From Pachypanchax playfairii (taxonomy: Eukaryota > Chordata > Actinopteri > Cyprinodontiformes > Aplocheilidae): a DNA stretch of 64,000 nucleotides. Position numbers and translations under genes: made by a program. The notes under the pieces were generated by a model. It was not told the origin of the DNA. It saw only the letters and a list, made by a program, of their open reading frames with translations, and searched no databases. This document shows, in pieces, positions 47,854 through 59,200 of this stretch (its first letter is position 1; the number at the start of each line of letters is the position of its first letter). Location: positions 1,747,718 through 1,811,717 of the forward strand of contig SSNP01000031.1 in assembly GCA_006937955.1 (NCBI GenBank). The letters are read 5' to 3'.

Positions 47854-49813
47854 CACAACACACAGATTCAGTTAACAGAATTACATCCTTACTAAACTAA
47901 CTAAAACACACAGGAAAGTGAACCTTGAGGACCAGAATCAGGGAACACTAATGTAGACTAATGATTTAACACTGGATTGTGACATCAGCTCATTAATTTA
48001 TAGGAATGTAATGAGACTGAAGCCAGAACAAGACAAGAAGCCCCCTAGTGGCTGGCTGCAGTAAACAAATGAGACATTTTTTCTGACAGTAAATGCGGCT
48101 CTGTGTTTAAATATTCATTGAGTCAATATGTTTATTTGTATTTAGTTATTTGATAGATAGGAAATAGTATTTTTGTCTGTGGGTGAGTAGAAGGGACTTT
48201 CAGTCTCACGTCTCAAGTGCTCAGATTCCCTAAAATACAATATGGCTGCTTGCTGTAAATGAGATATTATGGCTTCACTATTAAATAATGGAAGTAGGCA
48301 AAGTCGTTACATCTAATAATTATATATGTCAATATTTCAGCCCGGCTGATGATGAGATACAGCTGCAGGTGAGACTCAGAGGAGAGAACCACCCAGGACG
48401 TCCACTGCACCAAGTAGAAAAGGAGGTAGGATGATGATAAAGAAAAGACATGAGACAGAGACCTAAAATATCTATTTAAAGTCACCAATTAACCCAAAAT
48501 GCATGTTTTTAGTCTGTAGAAAGAAACCAGGAAAATCCTGCTTTATGCAGAAAGTAAAGCCAGCGGTCAAACACCTCGACTTTCTTGCTGAAATGCAACA
48601 GAACAAACCAGCTGAGCCACTTTATCATTTATTTAAACCCAAACGCACGATCAGGAACAAAGAGGAAATCTGCCCTGAAACTTAATCACAAAAGGTCAGG
48701 TTGTTGAGTGAAAAACTGATTAAATTAGCATAGTATTAGATATGTAAAATGATTCCTGTCCAAATCAAACTCTGGCACAATTATAATATGTTAATTGCTT
48801 GTTTCATTAAGGAAGCTGATTGCAGAGCACAGCAGAAATCATGCGGCCAGAGACACCTGGATGGAGATGATGAAGCTTGAAACCATGTCCTTCCTCTCTG
48901 ACTCCTCGTTTCCTCTCGTGGAATCCCACTTTGGCTTTTTGTGTTACAAGCATTAATTGCCAGACTGTGCCAAACAAAAACGCTTCAAAAGGGCAGAGGA
49001 CTTCTCACTTGTTCATCAAAAAGGGAGCTGAAGAGTGGTATGAAATCATATGACCAGGCACAATTATCCTCAGGGAGTGAAATCAGTGTGAGAAGAGAGA
49101 GAGAGGAGCAAAACACCCACAGGGACTTTTCACTGAATATGCTGCAACAAGAAGATCCCATTTTATTAATCAGAGACACAATAACAGAATTCGATGGAAG
49201 ATGTTGGAGATTTAATATTTGAATTTCCCTGAAGATCTTGTGTGTGTTTTTGATACATTTCTTCTGGACTTTTAACTAAAAATGTATCTGTTTTGTTGTA
49301 AGATTTACTCACAAATAATATTTGTCTGTTTTATCAAATAGAAAACATAAAATCCCAGCGAGGAACAGAAACCTTGGTAAAGCCTTCACATGGGTGTTAA
49401 TAACTTGGCATGAAATCTGTTGCAACAGGTCCACGATGGTTTTGAGCATTCACAAGATGTCCACTGCAAGATTGAGATGTTTTATCATCGGGTTGACAGC
49501 ATATTGGATGAAACAGGTGGCGACGTGTGGATACATTGGACTCCTAGGCTGTGAACCAGTCTCTCCATGAGCGTGTGGGGCCTGGGGTCTGCCAGTGGGT
49601 CGGGGCAGGAATTCGCCTGGACCCCACTTGGTGTTCCTGGAAAAACAAAGATCCTCATGGTGAGACATGTATAGATTTGATGTGTCACAGCTGTAGTCTG
49701 AGGTGCTTTTAAACTGTGGCGTGTGCTGAAACAAGGAGTGGAATGGGCGGGGTCTTTCTCCCAAAGTTCCGTTGTTTTATAATTCTGCTTAATGACATAA
49801 ACTTGATCACACT
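47854..49813. other. Gene-free sequence
   Basis: A canonical CTCF-like word at 48040-48051 in minus orientation (CCACTAGGGGGC when read on that strand). 48780-49120 reads like possible conserved non-coding sequence. No exon recognised. Confidence 0.4.
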
Positions 49814-50521
49814 CTCAGAAATAGAGGTACGAGACAAGAACATTTTTGTACCTATAGGTAAATTGTTTTAAAATGTTCCCTCAAAAGTACAATATTGTTC
49901 TTTTAAAGGTCAGAAATGCCCCTCTGAGGGTTCAAATTGATATAAAGTACAAATTTGTACCATTTCATCTGCACCTGCAACCCTGACCAAGGCTGGTTAA
50001 TCTCCATTTTATTAAGTTTCTTCCATCATTTTCAATATTATAATATTATGTTTCAGAATGTTGGTTTTAGACTTCAAAACATGGTGTAATTTTACTGTTT
50101 TAGTGGAACAACTTCATAAGGTACAAAAATGGACCTGGACTACAGGGTACACCCCCATCTACAAGATTTTGTACCCTTCTTGTCTCTGGGGGTGTACCCT
50201 GTAGTCCAGGTTCATTTTTGTACCTTATGAAGTTTTTCCACTAAAACAGTAAAATTACGCTACATTTTGAAGTCTAAAACCAACATTTAAACCAAAATAT
50301 TGAAAATGATGGATGAAACTTAATAAAATAGAGATTAACCAGCCTTGACCAGGGTTGCAGGTGCAGTTGAAATGGTACAAATTTGTACTTTATATCAATT
50401 TGAACACTCTAAGGGGCATTTCTGACCTTTTAAAGACCAATATTGTACTTTTGAGGAAATATTTTAAAACAATTTACCTATAGGTACAAAAATGTTCTTG
50501 TCTCTTACTTCTATTTCTGAG
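49814..50521. mobile_element. Palindromic foldback element, 708 bp
   Basis: Left arm 49814-50157 and right arm 50187-50521 are inverted copies of one another, separated by about 29 bases. The outer ends read CTCAGAAATAG and its complement; the inner ends are ACTACAGGGTACACCCCCA and its complement. Arms differ by scattered substitutions and small indels (344 against 335 bp). No protein frame. The ends resemble palindromic MITEs common in fish. A target duplication was not found with confidence. Confidence 0.9.
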
Positions 50522-52002
50522 AAGTAAAAATAGACATGGGACACAACACGACATGAACATGAAAGTAAGTAAGCTGGATAGTCTGACAAAATAACTGTGA
50601 ACCCTCAAAACATAAACCATGATGTGTGATTGCTGGCATGAGAACCTGGGGCGTGATTACAAATAGAAACAGCTGCCAGTACTAAACAGGAGGGAAGACA
50701 ATGAATCCTAACACTAACTAAAAACAACAACAAAAAAACACAAGAATACCTGGAATAAATATTTGGGGCACATAAAGAAGAAGAAACACCCAGAATGATG
50801 ACAGAAGAACCTATTTGGTGAGTCCTCCAGGTGAATCAGACGCCTAAACGCATCAATTTATACAAGTTAGTCAAAATGTTTGAAAAGAACATGTCGTTTT
50901 AAATAAATTCAAAGCTATGGGTGCAAAAATAAAACAACCGTACACCAGCAATGACATTAAATTACAACATCAGTAGAAGTGTGTCTAAATGTTAATAGAT
51001 CCATCATTTTTATTGGCACTTTAAAAACTTCTGCCAAAACCAATTTATCCTTCAGTATTCATGCTAACATGAGCTTTACGGACAGATCAGTACTCACTCC
51101 AGACCAGATACCACAAAAAATACCCACACCATCACAACATTAGGGCTATAAATCATTTCACAAAGCCTTCAAATGTCCCCAGATTGGAAACATCTCTGGC
51201 GTAATTTATTATCTCATCAGCAGCCCCCAAAAACTTTAAGCTGTTCCGAGACCTCTTTTCTTGATTGAAAGACTGACTTTGTCTTGTGCGCGTCAGTGAA
51301 AAGGCTGCGAGATGATGGAAACGCTAAACGACACTTGCCGCTGACAAGTGGCAAATAAGGAGGATTAACATAAGCCAATGAGCTACAGAATGAATATATG
51401 TTCAAACCTCATTTGAAGTGGCATCTGTGACATTGCCATGCCAATTTAGAGAGAATTCAATCTGCTGGCATCGACGCTCTGAAAGTGTGATTGGACTCGT
51501 GAAGAGACCAATTTGTTTCGAAATGTGCAGAGTCGGGCCTCTTTGTGATTATGACTTCATATCTGCATCAGTTCTTGAGCTTTAGCTGTATTCTCGACTC
51601 CATCGCCACTCAAATTAGCCTTTCCCATCAAGTATTTGAAGAAAGATTAGAGCTTAATACAGTCGATCATTTGGAGAGGCAGGGTTAATGTTCGCAGGGA
51701 TGTCTGAGAGGTCATCACATGTCAGAAGAAATTGCTAGAAAGTTGATGAAGTTTGTGTTTCATTTGTGACCAGCAGTTAATCTAATATTCAGGCTTTTAT
51801 TTTGGAATGAAGCTGACAATCCTGTTCTTGTCAATTTCATGCTGAATTTGTAAATTCCCTAAATGTAACTGTCACTGTCCAAGTCCAGCCTGAAGGTTTC
51901 TGTGTTTTCTCTGATCTGATGGTAGCCATTTTCCCGGTTTTATCTGAAATGTATTTATTATCAGAGGGTCAGTGCTTCATCCCTCAATCAGCTACCGAGG
52001 AT
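50522..52002. other. Gene-free sequence, probable conserved non-coding block 51180-51730
   Basis: 51180-51730 lacks repeats and contains many developmental-enhancer-like words (CAATTTAGAG, TCAAATTAGCC, GGGCTATAAATCA upstream). The class is inferred from composition only. The rest shows nothing specific. Confidence 0.35.
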
Positions 52003-52476
52003 TTAAAATGTTGTCGCTCACCCTTTTAACTAGAACTCGCGAAGTAGAGCACATTTCCAAGGTCTTAATTTCACTTCACTGGCTACCCATTTCTATTTGG
52101 ATCCATTTTAAAGTTCTTTTATTTGTTTAGAAAGCTGTGAACATCTGATCTACAGCCTGATACACCAACTCTCCCTTTCAGGTCAGCTGATCAAACAGGC
52201 CTCTTGTCTTTTTATTTTAAATCTCCTTTAAAAACACATTTAATCTCACAGACTTTAGAAACCATATGGGATGTTGCTTGTATCTTATTTAAATTTAATT
52301 TGGTTAATTTATTTTGTTTTTAATACAGGGTTGTTTTATTGTATTGTGTCTTTTATTTTGTTTTGTGTGTGAACAGTGTTCTTGTTTTATCTATTGGTGT
52401 ATATGACGTACGTCACTTTGGTTCAGAGCTGTTTTTTAAGTGCTTTACAAATAAAGTTGGATTGGTTTAGGGGTGT
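52003..52476 (+). mobile_element. LINE 3'-end fragment (truncated retrotransposon)
   Basis: From 52029 one frame reads TRTREVEHISKVLISLHWLP, the well-known C-terminal segment of fish non-LTR retrotransposon ORF2 (CR1/L2/Rex-type, usually ending in SLHWLPV). It then degrades into an AT-rich 3' UTR that ends AATAAAGTTGGATTGG, a typical LINE tail. The reverse-transcriptase core is absent, as expected from 5' truncation. Confidence 0.8.
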
Positions 52477-52523
52477 GAAATACTTTTTTATTATGAGTTG
52501 GATTGTTTATGCAAATATTTCTG

Positions 52524-52526
<3 letters not shown>

Positions 52527-52557
<31 letters not shown>

Positions 52558-52866
52558 TTGTATTTCTGACCTCCTGGGGACCCGTTTCCTGACTTTTACT
52601 ATCTTTCTGGGGTCCGAGGGTTCTTGTGGGGACCGAAGCCTGGTCCCCATGGGACTGGGGACTCCCCTTTTTAGGGTTAGGGGTTAGGTTTATAGGTATG
52701 GTGTGAATAGAGTTTTAGTTAGTCTTAGGGTTAGTTATAGATCAGTAATGGTTAAGGTTAGGAAAAGGGTTTGGGTTAGGTATAAATCTAGTTACTAAAA
52801 TCAATAGAAGTCAATGGACGGTCCCCATAAGGATACCAAAACACACTTGTGTGTGTGTGTGTGTGC
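52527..52866 (+). repeat. GGGGTCC-type dispersed repeat between two TG arrays, copy 1
   Basis: A (TG)n run at 52527-52554, then a core with CTCCTGGGGACCCGTTTC, several GGTTAGG words and GGTCCCCATAAGG, then a second (TG)n at 52849-52866. The core recurs at 55403-55649. It is a common fish interspersed sequence of unknown mobilisation mechanism. Confidence 0.8.
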
Positions 52867-53643
52867 TGGAGAAACTTGGAATAAATTACTTTTCTAACAA
52901 AATATGAAGATCCAGCTGTGCAAATGATTTTGAGTTCCTGTTACGTTTTGGTGTGCAGTTTAAAACCTAAAATTCTGCAACTGCAAAATGACCAACAGCT
53001 GACTTTAAGTGCAATATTTCTTTTTAAAAAATCTGTAACTTTATCCTTATTTTTATGTAGAATAATTTACATCACAGTTTCCAGCTTCTAAGATTTTGGT
53101 CGGGAGATTTTCTAACTGGTCTTCCTGTAAAATCTAGTTTATAGCAATTAAAGTCAGTACGAGCCTGTAAACAAGTCTGTTTATAAAAAGTCTAAAGTGT
53201 TCCGCATCTTAATAAATTTTACAGTTTGATGCCATAATGGAACAATAGGATGTAAACAATATAGACAATCACAGACTAATGAAAATGTCTTGGAGTTACA
53301 AAGACAGAACATAATTGTGGTAAAATATAAAACGGTTTGTAGAAACTGTTAATCAGTGTTAATGTTTTTTAAACCAACAGCCACTGAATTAAATGGGTTA
53401 AGAGGCACCTAAAAAAAAGAAAAAACAAAACTCAGCATATAAAAATAAATGTCTGATCATCAATCCATTTTTGTCACATATCCAGGTTTAGGTTCCAGAG
53501 GCAACAGGTCCAGAAGATTTCAACAGTCTCCAGCCTGGGGATCCCAGACCTGGGACAGAGTTCTCAGCCTGGTTCAGGATCTCCTCATTTGGGAGGAGTT
53601 CAGAAAACCTTTAGAGATGAACAGGAGTCATACTAATCAGATG
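52867..53643. other. Gene-free sequence, nothing specific seen
   Basis: AT-rich and free of recognised repeats or exons. Confidence 0.4.
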
Positions 53644-53651
53644 TCTGAACC

Positions 53652-53958
53652 CAGGGCCGGCCCTGAGCTGCATGGTGCCCTAGGCGAAAAAGGATTTTGG
53701 CGCCCCCTACTGTCCAGAACAGAAACAACGTAACTCAGTAACTGGATTACATTGCAAAAAATATTTATTTATACTAAAATGAACAGTAGAGATGGAACAG
53801 TGCAGTAAAAACACACTCAAAACAATATTAACAGTTAATAATTGCAAAAAGTAGCAAAAAAAAAAAAGTAAATAAAAAAAAAGGAGAGTTTGGCGCCCTC
53901 TCCAGCAGAGGGCGCCCTAGGCAATGGCCTAACCCACCTATGCCCAGAACCGGCCCTG
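53652..53958. mobile_element. hAT-type MITE, 307 bp, with CTCF-like motifs
   Basis: A perfect 8-bp target duplication, TCTGAACC, at 53644-53651 and 53959-53966. Inverted ends CAGGGCCGG with partial extension. No coding frame. A perfect hairpin at 53892-53916 (GGCGCCCTCT, five-base loop, AGAGGGCGCC) contains CCAGCAGAGGGCGCC in plus orientation, and a related word (GGCGCCCCCTACTG) lies at 53699-53712 in minus orientation. Both resemble the core CTCF site. Confidence 0.9.
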
Positions 53959-53966
53959 TCTGAACC

Positions 53967-55106
53967 ACCTCAGCTGATTCCTTCAGATGAGGATGAACAG
54001 TAGCTCGAGGAGAAACACCTTTATTACTGACTACAAATACAGTAAAAGTGGAGCAACTAAAAAAACCTTTGATGTGCTGTTATCTGCTTTCTATAACTTC
54101 TACATTTAAATGTTGCTGTAATTGAAATAAACCTCCGCGTGTAATTCATGGCTTGAATATTGTGAAAGATGACTCTTCATCCGTCTCGCTCTCTGAGGGC
54201 AGCCGAGTATAGAAATGTCCAGTTTTTAGGACTATCATCGCTCGTCTCTTTGTGTAAATGACCCTTTAATGCCTCAGATATGTGGGATTAAAATTAGACT
54301 AAGTGCATGTGAAGGAGTTGCTCCACCCTTGTGAGGTCTGCCTTTAAAACCATTTGTGTTTGTGTATGTTTCTGTGTGTGCGTAGAAGATGGGAGTGCTG
54401 TGCGTGTATGTTTGTGTGTGTTACGTGTGCAGGGGAGCTTGTGTATGCCCTGTCACATGATAAATGTTCTCTCTCTTATAATCTATGTGCTTCAAAATAT
54501 GATGTATGTGAGGATGAACTTTGAATTATAACCTAAAGAGTGACTCATTAATCTTCTGACTTTGGTGCGGAGTGGACCAGAGGAATCCATTTTGCCTGTT
54601 TGTGTTTTATGAATAATGCAATATTGTGACTGGCCAGTTGGATCCAGGCGATGATGTCCAGACATACAGAAGACAACATACAAGCAAACGGCTCTGTTTG
54701 CTGGAATGTAGAGGAGGTAAATGCCTGTTAGCATTCACAAAGAAGGTCAACAAATCTTATTGAGGTTTCTCTCTTGGTCGTACATCATGAGTGTCTTCTG
54801 GAATTCTGGCAGTGGTCAAATTGCCATTTCTTTGGAACAATTTTGTTGAATTCTTTGTCTCGTTTACCTGTCTGCAGCATCTCGCTACAGACATCCCAAT
54901 CAAAAACTATTACTACTAAAAACTACTACATCAAAAACTAAAGGTTGAAGACTCTTTACATAAGACCATGTTCAGAAAAAGGTCTGGTCCTGGGTCATTA
55001 AGAAGCCACTGTCCATGGAGCTCGCTGGTGTCTCCAAACCCTTTAAACAACTGAGAAAATGTTTCATTGTTGTATTTGTCTTTCCATTGATTGACTGGCC
55101 CAAGCC
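53967..55106. other. Gene-free sequence
   Basis: 54060-54300 has balanced composition and ATTTAAATG, TAATTCATGG words and may be conserved non-coding. TG-rich simple sequence at 54345-54430. No exon recognised. Confidence 0.35.
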
Positions 55107-55309
55107 AGGGCTGCATGATGGTACAAGTATTAGCACTGTTGTCTTGGAGAAATCAAGTCCTGGGTTTGAATCTTTCTGCATGGAGGTGGGTGTTGGGACT
55201 TACCCCGGGCTCACACTGCATCCAGATCCGGTCCGGTGCGGCCCGTGCAGGTATTCCGTTAGATTAAAATCCTTTTTGAAGGCTCACAGTAGCTCCGCGC
55301 GGTGCGGGT

Positions 55310-55408
55310 CCGGTTACGGGGGCCGTACGGCACAACGGAAAGAATCCGCAAAGTTCAATTTTTTCCGTACGCCGGAGAGGATCCGCGTCAAGTTTGATGA
55401 AATCTGAC
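55310..55408 (+). repeat. 99-bp direct duplication, first copy
   Basis: Identical base for base to 55670-55768 (offset 360). The segment runs from CCGGTTACGGGGGCC to ATCTGAC. Confidence 0.95.
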
Positions 55409-55649
55409 CTCCTGGGGACCCGTTTCCTGACTTTTACTATTTTTCTGGGGTCCGAGGGTTCTTGTGGGGACCGAAGCCTGGTCCCCATGAGGGGGACTCC
55501 CCTTTTTAGGGTTAGGGGTTAGGTTTATAGGTATGGTGTGAATAGAGTTTTAGTTAGTCTTAGGGTTAGTTAGAGATCAGTAATGGTTAAGGTTAGGAAA
55601 AGGGTTTGGGTTAGGTATAAATCTAGTTACTAAAATCAATGGAAGTCAA
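55403..55649 (+). repeat. GGGGTCC-type dispersed repeat, copy 2, nested in the Harbinger-like element
   Basis: Nearly identical to the core of the copy at 52.6-52.8 kb, but without either TG array. It begins at TCTGAC, which is also the end of the first 99-bp copy, and degrades at GTCAA into a hybrid GGGTCCCCGTAA junction. Confidence 0.9.
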
Positions 55650-55669
55650 CCGGGTCCCCGTAACCGGAC

Positions 55670-55768
55670 CCGGTTACGGGGGCCGTACGGCACAACGGAA
55701 AGAATCCGCAAAGTTCAATTTTTTCCGTACGCCGGAGAGGATCCGCGTCAAGTTTGATGAAATCTGAC
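55670..55768 (+). repeat. 99-bp direct duplication, second copy
   Basis: Perfect copy of 55310-55408; after it the element continues into unique sequence (GAGCTATACAGG). Confidence 0.95.
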
Positions 55769-56290
55769 GAGCTATACAGGAAGTGTGGCTTGAATATTCG
55801 GTGTTTTTTCAAAATAAACGAGTGTACAAACAATTGTAACTTGACTCTTCTTTTTAGACAGCACACGCGCTAATAGGAAATGTAAACATTAAATCACACC
55901 CGGTGACACAGGGTCCCGAAAGCCTGCAGCACAACACATTTTCATACATTTGCTAAATAATGGACGTGTTCTCGTGTGAAGTCCCGACAAAACGATAACC
56001 CACGTGAACTTCTGTTCTCGCGGGTGCCGTTTCCGCACCCAGCACCGGAGCTGGCCGCACTCCCTATCTGGAGCAGATGTGAGTGGTAGCTTGCGGAAAA
56101 ACCGCACCGAATCTGGACCGAAGCCGTTCCGTAGGCAGTGTGAGCCCGGCGTTAGAATCATGCACCATAGATTTATTGGCAGGTCTGGGTTGATCCTGAG
56201 TGTATGTCAGTGTGTGAATGGTCATTTCCTTTTGGTCCTGTGATGGACTGGCAACCTGTCCAGGGTGTCACTCTGCCTCTCACCCTATTC

Positions 56291-59200
56291 CTGCTGGAGG
56301 TAAGACACCAGCATCCTTGAACTGCTGTACAGGAGCAGGCGAGTGTAGAAGGATGGTCCAAGCTGCTATGATTTGGAGACTGCATGAACACATCTGCTCT
56401 AAAAATGAACTTGTACTCAAGTCACATCACTTAGTTCTTTCTCCTTGTACTGTGTAAGTCCTACTCAATACACTTCAGGACAGAACTGCATGTGTTATCA
56501 TCCCTTCCAACAAATGGCACTCACGTAGTCAGATAAATGTCTTGACAAATCCATATTGACTTTGTTGCTCAGAGTCTATAGTTTCCCTTTTCTCTGACTT
56601 TACTCCAGACCTTGACTCCTATTTTGCTTAATGGCTCTTAGAAACTGTAACATACTCACATTTTTACACTTTCACCCTCTTCACTCTCCTTAAAGCTCAT
56701 CTCCTTCTCAATAACTGAATGAGTCTCAAACACACCTGTAATACTAAGAACATGAGGTTAAAATCTAGTAAAGAATTGTTTTGTATTATCCTGGACATGT
56801 TGGAGACTTTAGAAGTGTCTGGAATTAAATTAAAATGTTGTCCTCCATAAATGAATTTAATGCAAAATGTACCATTACATATAAAACTAAAAAAAAATCT
56901 ATTCCTTTTTACTGACTCAAGCAAAATTGTTTTTTATTGTTTGTTGTCATTTAGAACGTTCCTATCATGAATTATTGAATGAATTATTAAATCAATCTTA
57001 ATCAAAAATTTCTGAAATATGTATTTTCTAAATGACATTTTTAGGAATTTATCTCATTTTGAGATGTGCAGACAGAAAACACTAAATCCTGACAGTTTAA
57101 GCGCTTTAACAGGAACATTTTTCTACCTTTCTGCCTGAAATGCATCATGAACGATTCACTGATAATCGAACTGATTTGTTCACAGAAGGTTATTGCGACG
57201 AGAAATGTGTTTATTAACCATCTGCCCCTGAATCATAAACAGTAAAACAGCTCTGTACGATCATTTTGAACAGAAATATGCTTCGCTGCACTTTTTAAAG
57301 TCAGATATGCATCTACTGGGTCAATTATTGTTTTCCACAGGGATCCATGATTGTCTACTCTGCTAGTCTGGATAGTCTATAAAGGTCCCGAGTCCCTGGT
57401 GGTGTCCTCAACTAGAGTGACAAAATCCTATTCAGGAAGAAATGTAAAAGCCTAACAACTCATCAGGTGAACCCAGACACAATGTAAAAGGTGATTTACT
57501 TTGAGCAGGCTACATGTCACCAGGGCTTTCTTTCCTTCCCTGAGGTCTGATTTTAACTTAAATTGCTTCTGTAAAGACTTGGGTTTCCTTCTCATTATCC
57601 TACCTCTCAAATATCAAGGAGCCCCATGTGCTGTATTTTATTCTGAAATTGTAGTGCCCTCATTTTGTTTCTATTACAGCTATTTGGCATCTGCCAAACT
57701 GCAGCTAAAGGTGTCAAAAGTCTTAATGTCCTGGTCATAAAGTTGAAAAGAAAAATCACAGAGTTTGATAAGTGTTTTAATATCTATATTGATACTGTAG
57801 ATAAAACAACCTGCATTTGAGTTTATTTTCATTTAGACCCTCTAAAACATTAATGCTGTTCATAAAATAATTTTGAAATATTGTTCACATGCAACAGCAG
57901 GTTCATTATTAACAAGAAACTGGTCACTTTTTTCTTTAATACACTGTTATTGATAGTTTATACTGTTCACAGCTTATTAATAATTACATTTGTAACTATT
58001 TGTGATTTGGTCTTATTATAAAGTGGTGCCAGTTAAATTTCCTAAATAATCTTCGTATCTGTCCAATACTAATTGGAAAAAATGGATTTTAGAAATCAAT
58101 TGTCCATTTGCAAAAAAAAAATACATGCAAGAAAAAACTCAAATTTTAATTTTCCAGATGGATTTAAACCAGTAATGACCTCCATCCAATCACAAGAACA
58201 CTAATGTGAGAAAATTAGAGTTTTTCTTCATTAACCGTGCATAGAAAAGATGACATTTCTAAAGGTCAGGGTTAGGGTTAGGGTTAAAAATAACTAATCT
58301 CTGAAAGGTGGCATGTAAATATGTTTTTTTATCTCTGTATTTTAATGATTAGGTCTGGGGACAATGAAGATTTCTGCTGCAGAACAACGATACTGTTGCC
58401 TTTTTTTGTTTCTCCACAACTTCTAAGTTGAAGAAAATTAAGACTGCGAGCAGCTTCAGTAATTAAAAAAAAGTCATTTCCAGCCACAGACGTGCACTTT
58501 ATGTGTTTAGGGATGAAGTTCTAAGTTGTTTTTCTGACATCTCAGGAAAAGATGTTGAAAACAAGTATTTATTTCAAATTTCTTTCAACCTGATCTGTCT
58601 GGTCACATTATGATGTTTTTTCTAATACAAATCCAGAGAGGAAACCACAACTTCTAGAAAGGTTTATGATAAAGTTTATTTTCATGTTAGAAAGTTTAAA
58701 GTATTTGTGACTGAACAAAAGATTCTCCACTCATTCCCTTGTATTTCCTCCATACATGTAATACCAGAAACATTGTTATCGCCTGCTACATGTTCAAATA
58801 TTATTTTTTTATCTGATGCTTAAAAACACAATGATTTGTTAATGTGGTTGAGTGGGTGGGATGTTTAACCAGACAGAGCAGAGATCCTGGTTCAAAAACA
58901 ACATGGCAGCACCTGTAAACACAGTCTTTTGACTATATTTTTGTACAGTAGGAGTGGACACAGATGTAAGTAAGAGTCAGTGTTTGACTGACAGTCAAAG
59001 GCATTAAGAGAAATTTTTTTTTTCAGACATATGAATTAATAAATCATTTAATAACGATAATTACATTTACTGTAGTGGAAAAAAAATATACAAACCCATT
59101 TTTTTGGGTGAGGGTTGTTGGTTTTCATAAATTGTTTTTTGTCAAAGAGGATTTCCTGTTTTCTGACATTTGGCTAGAACTGTTACTGGTATTATTGTCT

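Larger units (their letters stand above)
55203..56151. mobile_element. PIF/Harbinger-like non-autonomous element, 949 bp
   Basis: The ends are inverted copies (CCCCGGGCTCACACTGC against CGCCGGGCTCACACTGC) and are flanked by TTA at 55200-55202 and 56152-56154, the target preference of PIF/Harbinger transposons. The body is GC- and CpG-rich compared with its surroundings and has no transposase. It sits inside an older repeat and itself contains a further insertion with a 99-bp direct duplication. Confidence 0.8.
55107..56290 (+). repeat. Dispersed fish repeat split by a later insertion
   Basis: 55107-55202 (GGGCTGCATGATGGTACAAG, then TCCTGGGTTTGAATC, tRNA-box-like) and 56152-56290 (GTGTGAATGGTC, then TGATGGACTGGCAACCTGTC) are the two halves of a very common fish repeat that normally reads through without interruption. 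The intervening 949 bp is a separate element. Confidence 0.7.

Noticed and set aside
55015..56161. Open frames of 70-130 codons
   Set aside because: They lie inside the CpG-rich Harbinger-like element and its duplication; no transposase motifs.
58267..58286. Telomere-like GGTTAG repeats as a sign of a chromosome fusion
   Set aside because: Only about three units; such short runs are common in fish repeats, including the GGGGTCC-type repeat in this window.
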